Source of the DNA: Streptomyces luteolifulvus
Lineage (GTDB): Bacteria; Actinomycetota; Actinomycetes; Streptomycetales; Streptomycetaceae
Assembly: GCF_008806595.1 (NCBI RefSeq)
Contig: NZ_VZRB01000021.1
Location: 62,001-126,000 of the forward strand
DNA length: 64,000 bases
Direction: 5' to 3'
Shown here: piece after piece, positions 48,082-57,643 of the stretch
How positions within the stretch are numbered: position 1 is the first letter of the stretch
Layout: every line of letters begins with the position of its first letter
Translations under genes and position numbers: made by a program
The notes under the pieces: generated by a model
What the model saw: only the letters and a program-made list of their open reading frames with translations
Told to the model about the DNA's origin: nothing
Database searches by the model: none

Positions 48082-49188
48082 TCAGGCCAGGCCGTACACC
48101 CGCCGTGCGTTCTCCGCCGCGACCAGCCCCGCCACCCGCTGTGCGTCCGCCGGCGACCATGCCCCCTCGTCGACCCAGGCGCCGAGCACCCGCTCCAGTG
48201 CCTCCCGGAACAGCCGTGCTCCCACCACATGGAGTTCGGGCAGGCCGTGCGCCCCGCTGGAGAAGAGGATCTTGCCGAAGGGGGCCAGTTCCAGGATCTC
48301 CGCGAGGATGGTCGCCGCCCGGGCGCCGGTGCGGGCCAGGGCGGCGCCGGAGTCGGCGTAGACGTGCGGGAAGACGCCCGCGAGGTGCGCGGCGTGACGG
48401 TGATAGGGGTAGCTGTGCAGCAGCACCAGATCCGTGCCGAGGCCGGCCGTCGCGCGGACGAAGTCCGTCAGCAGGGCCGGGTCGGTGCGGTCGATGCGCG
48501 GTCCCGGTCCGCCGAGCCCCGCGTGCAGTTGGAGGGGCAGCCCCGAGGCCACCGCGATCCACAGCAGATGTCTGAGCAGCACCGGATCGCTGAGCTCCCC
48601 GCCGACCCGGCGTCCGGCCAGCCAGCGGGAGGCCGCGCCCCGTACCTCGCCCGGCCCGGGCGGCTCGGGCGCGAGCGCGAGGCCGTGCCGCATGCCCGCC
48701 ACGGAGGTGAAGGCCACCGCACTCGCGGCGGCCCCGTGCACCGACTCGGCCAGATTGGCGAGGAAGGACTCGACGGTGCCGGAGGTGTCGGCGACCTGTT
48801 CCGCGAGGAGCTCCAGGCGCACGATCTCGCGGGCCTCGGCGACCGAGGCGGAGGCCATCTCGGCGGGGCCGGTCAGGTCGCCGGGCAGCCCCGTGTCGAC
48901 CAGATACGTCGTGATACCGCTGCCGCGCAGCAGCCTGCGGCCCGTTTCCAGTACGCCGAGTTCACGACGCCGGGCGAGATAGCGGGCAGGCGGACAGTGC
49001 GGTTCGAGGCCCAGCAGCGGGGGGCACCAGCGGCGTACGGCGAATCCGGTCTGGGTGTCGAACAGCGTCGTGCCGGGGGCGGGCGGGCCCTCGGTGCGGG
49101 CCAGCTGGGCCTCGAAGGTGCCGAGGCCCAGTTCTGTTCTCAGTACGCCGTGGCAGTACTGGTCCACGAGGGACGGGGTTTCGATCAT
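48082..49188 (-). CDS. Amidohydrolase family protein (amidohydrolase_2 / FluG N-terminal type)
   Basis: A 368-residue TIM-barrel metal-dependent hydrolase. SLVDQYCHGVLR stands where the metal HxH motif occurs in the family (only His in CHG is kept). Later segments LPLQLHAGLGG, LVLLHSYPYHRHAAHLAGVF, VYADSGAA and ILFSSGAHGLPE carry the expected His and Asp positions, though the last strand has SSGAHG. The ending VAAENARRVYGL is typical of this subfamily. The substrate is unknown. Some metal ligands seem altered, so activity is uncertain. Confidence 0.75.
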   Translation of the reverse strand: MIETPSLVDQYCHGVLRTELGLGTFEAQLARTEGPPAPGTTLFDTQTGFAVRRWCPPLLGLEPHCPPARYLARRRELGVLETGRRLLRGSGITTYLVDTGLPGDLTGPAEMASASVAEAREIVRLELLAEQVADTSGTVESFLANLAESVHGAAASAVAFTSVAGMRHGLALAPEPPGPGEVRGAASRWLAGRRVGGELSDPVLLRHLLWIAVASGLPLQLHAGLGGPGPRIDRTDPALLTDFVRATAGLGTDLVLLHSYPYHRHAAHLAGVFPHVYADSGAALARTGARAATILAEILELAPFGKILFSSGAHGLPELHVVGARLFREALERVLGAWVDEGAWSPADAQRVAGLVAAENARRVYGLA

Positions 49189-49265
49189 CCGGGCTCCCCC
49201 GTGGGGTGACTACGTCGTTCCTACGGGGGGCTAACGGGTGAACGGGCTGTGAGGTCGCGGGCTGT

Positions 49266-49598
49266 TCAGGCGTTGGCCGGGCCGCCGACCTGGATGCCTG
49301 CCATGCGGGTCCATTCGTACGGGCCCGTCTTCACCTTCGCCGCGAACTCGCCGTCGAAGGTGTCGTGGGTGGGGATGCCCGACTTCTTCACCGCCTGCTC
49401 GGCGATGTCGTACGAAGGGGCCACCAGGTCGCCCCACGCGCCGTCCTCGCCCACGAGGACGATGCGGGCGCCGCGGTCTCCGATGTACGCGACCTGGCCC
49501 TCGGCTCCTCCGTGGGCCTTGGAGAAGGTGCTGATCTGCTTGGCGAGGCGGGTCGCCCTGCGCTCGGCCTTCGCGTCAACCTGCTGCGTGTCTGCCAT
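49266..49598 (-). CDS. Conserved small actinobacterial protein
   Basis: A 110-residue soluble protein with a basic N-terminus (KAERRATRLAKQISTFSKAH) and a predicted alpha/beta body (QVAYIGDRGARIVLVGEDGA, then YEWTRMAGIQVGG). It is conserved in Streptomyces near ctaB but unassigned. It has no signal or membrane helix. It is monocistronic, between the amidohydrolase and ctaB. Confidence 0.7.
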   Translation of the reverse strand: MADTQQVDAKAERRATRLAKQISTFSKAHGGAEGQVAYIGDRGARIVLVGEDGAWGDLVAPSYDIAEQAVKKSGIPTHDTFDGEFAAKVKTGPYEWTRMAGIQVGGPANA

Positions 49599-49661
49599 GC
49601 CCAGGATGCTACCGACGGGTAGATCAAACGGCGAGGTCCGGGTGCGTGGCTTTGACCACGC

Positions 49662-50609
49662 CTACCGCAGGAACGGGTCCACGGCCACGGCCACGAAGAG
49701 GATCGAGACATAGGTGATGGACCAGTGGAACAGGCGCATCTCCTTGAGCTTGGCGCCCGTCACCTCGGCCTTGGCCCGGGTCTGCAGTCCGTGTGCCTCC
49801 CACAGCCAGAAGCCGCCGGCCAGCAGCGCCACCGCCGTGTAGAACCAGCCCGTGTAACCGAGCGGGGTCAGCAGCAGCGACACCGCGACCATCACCCAGC
49901 TGTAGATCACGATCTGCCGCGCGACGACCTTGTTGGTGGCGACGACCGGAAGCATGGGCACACCCACGCGCGCGTAGTCGTCCCGGACCTTCATCGACAG
50001 CGGCCAGTAGTGCGGCGGCGTCCAGAAGAACATGACGAGGAACAGGATGACCGGCGCCCACGACATGGAGTTCGTGACGGACGACCAGCCGATGAGCACC
50101 GGGAGACAGCCCGCGATACCGCCCCAGACGATGTTCTGGGACGTACGGCGCTTGAGGATCATCGTGTACACGACGACGTAGAACAGCAGGGCGCCGAGCG
50201 ACAGCCAGGCGGACAGCCAGTTGACGGCGAGACCGAACAGCAGCGTGGAGACGACGGCCAGGGAGATGCCGAAGACCAGGCACTCGCGCGGGCTGACCAT
50301 GCCGGTGACCAGCGGGCGCTGCGCCGTGCGGTCCATCAGGGCGTCGATGTCACGGTCGATGTACATGTTGAGCGCGTTGGCGCCGCCCGCGGAGAGGTAG
50401 CCGCCGATGCAGGTGAGCAGCACCAGCTCCAGGTCCGGCACGCCCTGCTGGGCGAGGAACATCACCGGGACCGTGGTGATCAGCAGCAGCTCGATGATCC
50501 GTGGCTTGGTCAGCGCCACGAACGCCTTGACACGGGCCCCGAACGGCCGGTGAGTCGGGCTCTGGCTCGTCCCGATAATCCCCGCTGGACGGGATTCAAC
50601 GGCCGTCAC
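49662..50609 (-). CDS. ctaB: Protoheme IX farnesyltransferase (heme O synthase, CtaB)
   Basis: A 315-residue UbiA-family prenyltransferase with about eight membrane helices. It attaches farnesyl to heme B to form heme O, the substrate of CtaA. The Asp-rich motif is NMYIDRDIDALMDRT; the second conserved loop is PHYWPLSMKVRDDYARVGVP. GTG 50609 is preceded by AGGGG 5 bases upstream; ATG 50630 and a longer reading are alternatives. It is divergent from the transketolase operon. Confidence 0.93.
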   Translation of the reverse strand: MTAVESRPAGIIGTSQSPTHRPFGARVKAFVALTKPRIIELLLITTVPVMFLAQQGVPDLELVLLTCIGGYLSAGGANALNMYIDRDIDALMDRTAQRPLVTGMVSPRECLVFGISLAVVSTLLFGLAVNWLSAWLSLGALLFYVVVYTMILKRRTSQNIVWGGIAGCLPVLIGWSSVTNSMSWAPVILFLVMFFWTPPHYWPLSMKVRDDYARVGVPMLPVVATNKVVARQIVIYSWVMVAVSLLLTPLGYTGWFYTAVALLAGGFWLWEAHGLQTRAKAEVTGAKLKEMRLFHWSITYVSILFVAVAVDPFLR

Positions 50610-50970
50610 GCACACCCCTGACAGAGACATCCCAGCAAGCCCGCCCGTGTGAGGTCCGGGTAAAGGCTCGCGCGTACCACGCCACTCTAGACGTTGCCCA
50701 GACCCGGACATTCGCGGGGGTCGGCTCGTGTTGGGCGGCGCCGCCGCAAGAGCCGGTGGGGACTCGATTGAGCACTCTGACGAGCGGCTCCGTATTCATG
50801 TGCCGAACACGGGACGGCCCAGTCGGGAGGCGGATCCCGGGGAGTCCCGGCAGTCTGGAAATGACTGAGAAAACGCACGTTCTTACGGGGGTAGGCTCAA
50901 CATCGGCCGGGGCACCCACTGCACCGGCATTTCGACATGTGCGACATGTGGAGAGGAGCCCTGACCCAGG
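50610..50970. promoter_or_regulatory. Divergent promoter region ctaB / tkt operon
   Basis: 361 bases without a gene. A tandem direct repeat CGACATGTG occurs twice at 50931-50949, directly before the tkt ribosome-binding region (GAGAGGAG). A TAGGCT box at 50893-50898 may be the tkt -10, but no convincing -35 precedes it. Confidence 0.45.
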
Positions 50971-53055
50971 GTGAACACCAAGCCGACCACAGACCTCGAG
51001 TGGACCGAGCTGGACCAGCGGGCTGTCGACACCGCGCGCGTCCTGGCCGCCGATGCCGTACAGAAGGTCGGCAACGGCCATCCCGGTACGGCGATGAGCC
51101 TGGCCCCTGCCGCCTACACCCTCTTCCAGAAGGTGATGCGGCACGACCCGGCGGACGCCGACTGGGTGGGGCGCGACCGTTTCGTCCTGTCCGCGGGCCA
51201 CTCGTCCCTGACCCTCTACACCCAGCTCTACCTGGCCGGATTCGGCCTGGAGCTGGACGATCTGAAGGCCTTCCGGACGTGGGGTTCGAAGACCCCCGGT
51301 CACCCCGAGTACGGCCACACCACCGGCGTCGAGACCACCACCGGCCCGCTCGGCCAGGGTGTCGCCAACGCGGTGGGCATGGCCATGGCCGCCCGCTACG
51401 AGCGCGGTCTGTTCGACCCGGACACCCCGCAGGGCGAGTCCCCCTTCGACCACTTCGTCTATGTGATCGCGGGTGACGGCTGCCTCCAGGAGGGCATCTC
51501 CGCCGAGGCGTCCTCGCTGGCCGGCCACCAGAAGCTCGGCAACCTGGTCCTGCTGTGGGACGACAACCACATCTCGATCGAGGGTGACACGGAGACCGCC
51601 GTCTCCGAGGACACCGTCAAGCGCTACGAGTCGTACGGCTGGCATGTGCAGCGGATCGCCCCGAAGCCGGACGGCGACCTCGACCCGCACGCCATCTACA
51701 ACGCGATCGAAGAGGCGAAGAAGGTCACGGACAAGCCGTCCTTCATCGCGATGCGCTCGATCATCGCCTGGCCGGCCCCCAACGCGCAGAACACCGAGGC
51801 CGCGCACGGCTCGGCGCTCGGCGACGAGGAGGTCGCGGCCACCAAGCGCGTCCTCGGCTTCGATGCGGAGCAGACCTTCGAGGTCGCGGACGAGGTCCTG
51901 GACCACACCCGCAAGGCGCTGGAGCGGGGCAGCGAGGCCAAGGCCGAGTGGGAGAAGTCATTCCAGGAGTGGCGGGCCAACAACGCGGAGCGCGCCGCCG
52001 AGTTCGACCGCATCAGCAAGGGCGAGCTGCCGGCCGGCTGGGAGGAGAAGCTCCCGGTCTTCGAGCACGGCAAGGGCATCGCCACCCGCGCGGCCTCCGG
52101 CAAGGTGCTCCAGGCGCTCGGCGCGGTGATCCCGGAGCTGTGGGGCGGCTCGGCCGACCTGGCCGGCTCGAACAACACCACGATCGACAAGACCTCGTCG
52201 TTCCTCCCGGCGGACAACCCGCTCCCGGAGGCGAACCCGTACGGCCGCACGATCCACTTCGGTATCCGCGAGCACTCCATGGCCGCGGAGATGAACGGCA
52301 TCGCGCTGCACGGCAACACCCGGATCTACGGCGGTACGTTCCTCGTCTTCTCCGACTACATGCGCAACGCGGTGCGTCTGTCGGCCCTGATGCATCTGCC
52401 GGTGACGTACGTGTGGACGCACGACTCCATCGGTCTCGGCGAGGACGGCCCGACCCACCAGCCGGTGGAGCACCTGGCCTCGCTGCGCGCCATCCCGGGC
52501 CTGAACATCGTGCGCCCCGCGGACGCCAACGAGACCGCGATCGCCTGGCGCGAGATCCTCAGGCGCTACACGAAGGTGTTCGGCAAGGGCGCCCCGCACG
52601 GCCTGGCGCTGACCCGCCAGGGCGTGCCGGTGTACGAGTCCAACGAGGATGCCGCGCGCGGCGGTTATGTCCTGTTCGAGGCGGAGGGCGGCGAGCCGCA
52701 GGTCGTTCTCATCGCCACCGGTTCCGAGGTGCACATCGCCGTCGAGGCGCGCGAGCAGCTCCAGGCCGGCGGCGTGCCGACGCGGGTGGTGTCGATGCCG
52801 TCCGTGGAGTGGTTCGAGGAGCAGGACCAGGGGTACCGGGACAGCGTCCTGCCGCCGGCGGTGAAGGCGCGCGTCGCGGTCGAGGCCGGTATCGGTCTCA
52901 CCTGGCACAAGTACGTGGGTGACGCGGGCCGCATCGTTTCCCTGGAGCACTTCGGTGCTTCGGCGGACGGCAAGGTCCTCTTCCGGGAGTTCGGTTTCAC
53001 TGCCGAGAACGTGGCCGCGCAGGCCCGGGAATCCATCGCCGCGGCCCAGCGCTGA
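50971..53055 (+). CDS. tkt: Transketolase
   Basis: A 694-residue thiamine-diphosphate enzyme that exchanges two-carbon units between pentose- and triose/tetrose-phosphates. The TPP motif is GDGCLQEGISAEASSLAGHQ with NHISIEG. GNGHPGTAMSLAP and YGHTTGVETTTGPLGQGVA are the N-terminal active-site segments; FGIREHSMAAEMNGIALHG and DSIGLGEDGPTHQPVEHL lie in the pyrimidine domain. Start GTG 50971. It is the first gene of the pentose-phosphate operon tkt-tal-zwf-opcA-pgl. Confidence 0.95.
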   Translation: MNTKPTTDLEWTELDQRAVDTARVLAADAVQKVGNGHPGTAMSLAPAAYTLFQKVMRHDPADADWVGRDRFVLSAGHSSLTLYTQLYLAGFGLELDDLKAFRTWGSKTPGHPEYGHTTGVETTTGPLGQGVANAVGMAMAARYERGLFDPDTPQGESPFDHFVYVIAGDGCLQEGISAEASSLAGHQKLGNLVLLWDDNHISIEGDTETAVSEDTVKRYESYGWHVQRIAPKPDGDLDPHAIYNAIEEAKKVTDKPSFIAMRSIIAWPAPNAQNTEAAHGSALGDEEVAATKRVLGFDAEQTFEVADEVLDHTRKALERGSEAKAEWEKSFQEWRANNAERAAEFDRISKGELPAGWEEKLPVFEHGKGIATRAASGKVLQALGAVIPELWGGSADLAGSNNTTIDKTSSFLPADNPLPEANPYGRTIHFGIREHSMAAEMNGIALHGNTRIYGGTFLVFSDYMRNAVRLSALMHLPVTYVWTHDSIGLGEDGPTHQPVEHLASLRAIPGLNIVRPADANETAIAWREILRRYTKVFGKGAPHGLALTRQGVPVYESNEDAARGGYVLFEAEGGEPQVVLIATGSEVHIAVEAREQLQAGGVPTRVVSMPSVEWFEEQDQGYRDSVLPPAVKARVAVEAGIGLTWHKYVGDAGRIVSLEHFGASADGKVLFREFGFTAENVAAQARESIAAAQR

Positions 53056-53088
53056 CGCTCATACACGACACGTAGGAGATGTAATTCC

Positions 53089-54207
53089 ATGACAGACGCA
53101 CTCAAGCGCCTCTCCGAGGAAGGCGTCGCGATCTGGCTGGACGACCTGTCGCGCAAGCGGATCACGTCCGGCAACCTCGCCGAGCTGATGGACCAGCAGC
53201 ACGTCGTGGGCGTCACCACCAACCCGTCGATCTTCCAGAAGGCGATCAGCGGCGGCGACGGATACGAGCGGCAGCTCACCGACCTGGCCGCCCGCAAGGT
53301 CACCGTCGAAGAGGCCATCCGCATGATCACGACGGCGGACGTCCGTGACGCCGCCGACATCCTGCGCCCGGTGTTCGACGCGACCGACGGCCAGGACGGC
53401 CGGGTGTCGATCGAGGTCGACCCCCGCCTCGCCCACAACACCGCCGCGACCATCGCCGAGGCCAAGCAGCTGGCCTGGCTGGTCGACCGTCCCAACACCC
53501 TCATCAAGATCCCGGCCACCAAGGCGGGTCTGCCGGCGATCACCGAGGTCATCGGCCTCGGCATCAGCGTCAACGTCACGCTGATCTTCTCGCTGGAGCG
53601 CTACCGCGAGGTCATGGACGCCTATCTGGCCGGCCTGGAGAAGGCCAAGGAGCGGGGCCTTGACCTGTCCCTGATCCGTTCGGTGGCGTCCTTCTTCGTG
53701 TCCCGCGTGGACACCGAGATCGACAAGCGGCTCGACGCGCTCGGCACCCCCGAGGCCAAGGCCGCCCGCGGCAAGGCGGGCGTCGCCAACGCGCGTCTGG
53801 CCTACGAGGCGTACGAAGAGGTGTTCTCCTCCGACCGCTGGAGCACGCTGGAGAACGCGGGCGCCAACAAGCAGCGGCCGCTGTGGGCGTCGACGGGTGT
53901 GAAGGACCCGGCGTACAAGGACACCCTGTACGTCGACGAGCTGGTCGCGCCGAACACGGTGAACACCATGCCGGAGGCCACTCTCCTGGCCACCGAGGAG
54001 CACGGCGAGATCCGCGGCGACGCCGTCAGCGGAACCTACGAGCAGTCCCGCGCCGAACTCGACGCCGTCGAGAAGCTCGGGATCCCGTACGACGACGTGG
54101 TCCAGCTGCTGGAGGACGAGGGCGTCGAGAAGTTCGAGGCGTCCTGGAACGACCTGCTCAAGTCGACCGAGGTGGAGCTCCAGCGCCTCGCCCCTTCGGA
54201 GGGCTGA
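53089..54207 (+). CDS. tal: Transaldolase
   Basis: A 372-residue aldolase-fold enzyme of the longer actinobacterial type. The Schiff-base lysine is in NTLIKIPATKAG; VVGVTTNPSIFQKAISGG and GISVNVTLIFSLERYREVMD are family signatures. It interconverts sedoheptulose-7-P plus glyceraldehyde-3-P with erythrose-4-P plus fructose-6-P. It lies 33 bases after tkt and 4 bases before zwf. Confidence 0.95.
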   Translation: MTDALKRLSEEGVAIWLDDLSRKRITSGNLAELMDQQHVVGVTTNPSIFQKAISGGDGYERQLTDLAARKVTVEEAIRMITTADVRDAADILRPVFDATDGQDGRVSIEVDPRLAHNTAATIAEAKQLAWLVDRPNTLIKIPATKAGLPAITEVIGLGISVNVTLIFSLERYREVMDAYLAGLEKAKERGLDLSLIRSVASFFVSRVDTEIDKRLDALGTPEAKAARGKAGVANARLAYEAYEEVFSSDRWSTLENAGANKQRPLWASTGVKDPAYKDTLYVDELVAPNTVNTMPEATLLATEEHGEIRGDAVSGTYEQSRAELDAVEKLGIPYDDVVQLLEDEGVEKFEASWNDLLKSTEVELQRLAPSEG

Positions 54208-54211
54208 CACG

Positions 54212-55750
54212 TTGACGCCTTTCCCCGGTTCCGGAGCGAACCCGCTTCGTGACCCCGCCGACCGACGGCTCCCGCGTATCGCGGGGCCGTCGGGCCTGGT
54301 CATCTTCGGCGTCACGGGCGATTTGTCCCGGAAGAAGCTCATGCCCGCGGTGTACGACCTCGCGAACCGGGGTCTGCTGCCGCCGGGCTTCTCGCTGGTC
54401 GGTTTCGCCCGGCGCGAGTGGCAGCACGAGGACTTCGCGCAGGAGGTCCACGACGCCGTCAAGGAGCACGCCCGCACCCCGTTCCGCGAGGAGGTCTGGC
54501 AGCAGCTCATCCAGGGGATGCGCTTCGTCCAGGGCACCTTCGACGACGACGACGCGTTCGAGCGGCTGCGCGGCACGATCGAGGAGCTGGACAAGGCACA
54601 GGGCACGGGCGGCAACTTCGCCTTCTACCTCTCGGTGCCGCCGCGCTCCTTCCCCGTGGTGATCCAGCAGCTGAAGAAGCACGGACTGGCGGACCAGACC
54701 GCCGGCTCCTGGCGCCGCGCGGTCATCGAGAAGCCCTTCGGGCACGACCTCGCCTCGGCCGAGGAGCTCAACAAGGTCGTGCACGAGGTGTTCGCCCCGG
54801 ACCAGGTCTTCCGCATCGACCACTACCTGGGCAAGGAGACCGTCCAGAACATCCTGGCGCTGCGCTTCGCCAACACGATGTTCGAGCCGATCTGGAACCG
54901 GTCCTTCGTGGACCATGTGCAGATCACCATGGCCGAGGACATCGGCATCGGCGGCCGCGCCGGGTACTACGACGGCATCGGCGCCGCCCGTGACGTCATC
55001 CAGAACCACCTCCTCCAGCTGATGGCCCTGACGGCCATGGAGGAGCCCGCCTCCTTCGACGCGGACGCGCTGGCCGCCGAGAAGACCAAGGTGCTCGGCG
55101 CCGTTCGGCTGCCGAAGGACCTGGGCCGAGGCACCGTGCGCGGTCAGTACGCGGCGGGCTGGCAGGGCGGCGAGAAGGCCGTCGGCTACCTGGAAGAGGA
55201 CGGCATCGACGCCAAGTCGAAGACGGACACCTACGCGGCGATCAAGCTGGAGGTCGACAACCGCCGCTGGGCGGGCGTCCCCTTCTATCTGCGTACCGGC
55301 AAGCGGCTGGGCCGCCGGGTGACGGAGATCGCCGTGGTCTTCCAGCGAGCCCCGCACTCCCCGTTCGACCACACCGCTACCGAGGAGCTGGGCAAGAACG
55401 CGATCGTCATCCGCGTCCAGCCCGACGAGGGCGTCACGGTCCGGTTCGGTTCGAAGGTGCCGGGCACGTCGATGGAGATCCGGGACGTGTCCATGGACTT
55501 CGCCTACGGCGAGTCGTTCACGGAGTCCAGCCCGGAGGCGTACGAGCGGCTCATCCTCGACGTCCTGCTCGGCGACTCGAACCTCTTCCCGCGCACCGAG
55601 GAGGTCGAGCTGTCCTGGAAGATCCTCGACCCGATCGAGGAGTACTGGGACAAGAACGGCAGGCCGGCGCAGTACCCGTCCGGTACCTGGGGACCCGTCG
55701 AGGCGGACGAAATGCTGGAGCGAGACGGACGGAGCTGGCGCCGGCCATGA
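54212..55750 (+). CDS. zwf: Glucose-6-phosphate 1-dehydrogenase
   Basis: A 512-residue NADP-dependent enzyme that opens the oxidative pentose-phosphate pathway. The coenzyme fingerprint is VIFGVTGDLSRKKLMPA; the active site is RIDHYLGKETVQNILALRF. Start TTG 54212 lies 4 bases after the tal stop, showing tight coupling. It is followed by opcA, whose product is required for its activity in actinobacteria. Confidence 0.95.
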   Translation: MTPFPGSGANPLRDPADRRLPRIAGPSGLVIFGVTGDLSRKKLMPAVYDLANRGLLPPGFSLVGFARREWQHEDFAQEVHDAVKEHARTPFREEVWQQLIQGMRFVQGTFDDDDAFERLRGTIEELDKAQGTGGNFAFYLSVPPRSFPVVIQQLKKHGLADQTAGSWRRAVIEKPFGHDLASAEELNKVVHEVFAPDQVFRIDHYLGKETVQNILALRFANTMFEPIWNRSFVDHVQITMAEDIGIGGRAGYYDGIGAARDVIQNHLLQLMALTAMEEPASFDADALAAEKTKVLGAVRLPKDLGRGTVRGQYAAGWQGGEKAVGYLEEDGIDAKSKTDTYAAIKLEVDNRRWAGVPFYLRTGKRLGRRVTEIAVVFQRAPHSPFDHTATEELGKNAIVIRVQPDEGVTVRFGSKVPGTSMEIRDVSMDFAYGESFTESSPEAYERLILDVLLGDSNLFPRTEEVELSWKILDPIEEYWDKNGRPAQYPSGTWGPVEADEMLERDGRSWRRP

Positions 55751-56811
55751 AGATAGACCTCACGGACACCACGGCCAGCAAGGTCAACAAGGCGCTCGTC
55801 CAGGGCCGCCGCGCCATCGGCACGCCGGCCGTCGGCATGGTGCTCACCCTCGTCATCGTCACCGACGAGGAGAACGCCTACGACGCCCTCAAGGCCGCGA
55901 GCGACGCCTCGCACGAGCACCCCTCGCGCACGCTCGTGGTCATCCGGCGTGTCTCCCGCTCGCCCCGCGACCGTACGAAGTCCCGCCTCGACGCCGAGGT
56001 GCGGGTGGGCGCGGACGCGGGCACCGGCGAGACCGTGGTGCTGCGGCTGTACGGCGAGGTGGCCGACCACGCGCAGTCCGTGGTGCTGCCGCTGCTGCTG
56101 CCGGACGCGCCGGTCGTGGTCTGGTGGCCGGTCGACGCGCCGCTGGACCCGGCGAAGGACCCGCTGGGCGCGCTGGCCCAGCGCCGTGTCACCGACACCT
56201 ACGCCTCCGAGCAGCCGGTACGGGACCTGGCCTCCCGCGCCGACACCTACACCCCCGGCGACACCGACCTGTCCTGGACCCGCATCACACCCTGGCGCTC
56301 GATGCTGGCGGCGGCGCTGGACCAGGTCACCTGCGAGGTCAGGGCCGTCGAGGTGGAGGGCGAGGAGTTCAACCCGAGTTGCGAGCTGCTGGCGATGTGG
56401 CTGGCGTACCGCCTGGACGTCCCCGTGAAGCGGTCGCTGTCCGGCGGCCCCGGGCTGACGGCGGTCCGTATGGACACGACCTGCGGCCCGATCGTGCTGG
56501 ACCGCCCGGACGGCTCGCTGGCGACGCTGTCGATCCAGGGCCAGCCGGACCGTGCGGTGGCGCTGAAGCGGCGGGAGACGGCCGAGCTGATCGCGGAGGA
56601 GCTGCGGCGGCTGGACCCGGACGACACCTATGCCTCGGCGCTGCGGTTCGGGGTGGACCGGCTGAACCCGGTTCCCAGGCAGGAGGCCGCCGGGGCGCCG
56701 GTGGCCAAAGGAGATGCGGCCGCCGTCCCGGCTCCCGTCGAGACTGCCGCGCAAGCACCCGCGAAGGAAGCGGCGGCCGAGGCCCCGGTGAAGAAGGCGG
56801 CGGCAAAGTGA
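55747..56811 (+). CDS. opcA: Glucose-6-phosphate dehydrogenase assembly protein OpcA
   Basis: A 354-residue protein of the OpcA family (LVIVTDEENAYDALKAASDA, VVVWWPVDAPLDPAKDPLGA, TPWRSMLAAALDQ), an activator of G6PD. The C-terminal 45 residues are an Ala/Lys/Glu-rich low-complexity tail that varies between species. The ATG overlaps the zwf stop, and its end overlaps the pgl GTG. Confidence 0.93.
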   Translation: MKIDLTDTTASKVNKALVQGRRAIGTPAVGMVLTLVIVTDEENAYDALKAASDASHEHPSRTLVVIRRVSRSPRDRTKSRLDAEVRVGADAGTGETVVLRLYGEVADHAQSVVLPLLLPDAPVVVWWPVDAPLDPAKDPLGALAQRRVTDTYASEQPVRDLASRADTYTPGDTDLSWTRITPWRSMLAAALDQVTCEVRAVEVEGEEFNPSCELLAMWLAYRLDVPVKRSLSGGPGLTAVRMDTTCGPIVLDRPDGSLATLSIQGQPDRAVALKRRETAELIAEELRRLDPDDTYASALRFGVDRLNPVPRQEAAGAPVAKGDAAAVPAPVETAAQAPAKEAAAEAPVKKAAAK

Positions 56812-57590
56812 GCACTCCGCAGTTGGTCGTGCACCGGGACAAGGAGCTGATGGCGCAGGCCGCAGCGGCCCGTCTGATCACGAAGATCGTGGACGCGCAG
56901 GCCTCGCGCGGCTCCGCCTCGGTGGTGCTGACCGGAGGCCGCAACGGCAACGGGCTGCTCGCCGCGCTGGCGGCGGCCCCCGCCCGGGACGCCGTCGACT
57001 GGGGCCGCCTCGACCTGTGGTGGGGGGACGAGCGCTTCCTGCCGGAGGGCGACCCGGAACGCAATGTCACCCAGGCCCGTAAGGCGCTGCTGGACGCGGT
57101 GCCGCTCGATCCCGAGCGGGTGCATGCGATGCCCGCGTCGGACGGCCCGTACGGCGCCGACGTGGACGCGGCGGCGGCCGGTTACGCCGAGGAGCTGGCG
57201 CGTGCGGCGGGCCCCGAGAACCACGGTGCGGTGCCGACGTTCGACGTGCTGATGCTGGGCGTCGGGCCGGACACGCATGTGGCGTCCCTGTTTCCCGAAC
57301 TGCCCGCGGTCCGGGAGACGGAGCGCACAGTCGTCGGTGTCCACGGCGCCCCCAAGCCGCCACCGACCCGGGTGACACTCACCCTCCCGGCGATCCGCTC
57401 GGCCCGCGAGGTCTGGCTCCTGGCGGCCGGCGCGGACAAGGCGAACGCCGCGGCGATCGCCCTGTCGGGCGCGGGCGAGATCCAGGCCCCGGCGGCGGGC
57501 GCCCAGGGCCGCTCACGAACGCTGTGGCTCCTGGACGCGACGGCGGCCGCCCAGCTGCCGCGCTCGCTGTATCCACCGGCGTCGCCATGA
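56808..57590 (+). CDS. pgl: 6-phosphogluconolactonase
   Basis: A 260-residue hydrolase of the NagB/DevB family that opens 6-phosphogluconolactone, the product of Zwf. Characteristic segments are SVVLTGGRNGNGLL, LWWGDERFLPEGDPERNVTQ, VLMLGVGPDTHVASLFPELP and VTLTLPAIRSAREVWLLAAG. The start GTG 56808 overlaps the opcA stop (GTGA). It is the last gene of the operon, followed by a strong terminator. Confidence 0.93.
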   Translation: MSTPQLVVHRDKELMAQAAAARLITKIVDAQASRGSASVVLTGGRNGNGLLAALAAAPARDAVDWGRLDLWWGDERFLPEGDPERNVTQARKALLDAVPLDPERVHAMPASDGPYGADVDAAAAGYAEELARAAGPENHGAVPTFDVLMLGVGPDTHVASLFPELPAVRETERTVVGVHGAPKPPPTRVTLTLPAIRSAREVWLLAAGADKANAAAIALSGAGEIQAPAAGAQGRSRTLWLLDATAAAQLPRSLYPPASP

Positions 57591-57594
57591 CGCG

Positions 57595-57628
57595 GGGGCG
57601 GTGGGGGCCATGCCGCCCCCACCGCCCC
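57595..57628. terminator. Strong bidirectional terminator
   Basis: GGGGCGGTGGGGG (57595-57607) pairs perfectly with CCCCCACCGCCCC (57616-57628), plus one more inner pair, between converging pgl and the alpha-glucoside operon. Confidence 0.85.
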
Positions 57629-57643
57629 TCCCCCGAGGTGCGT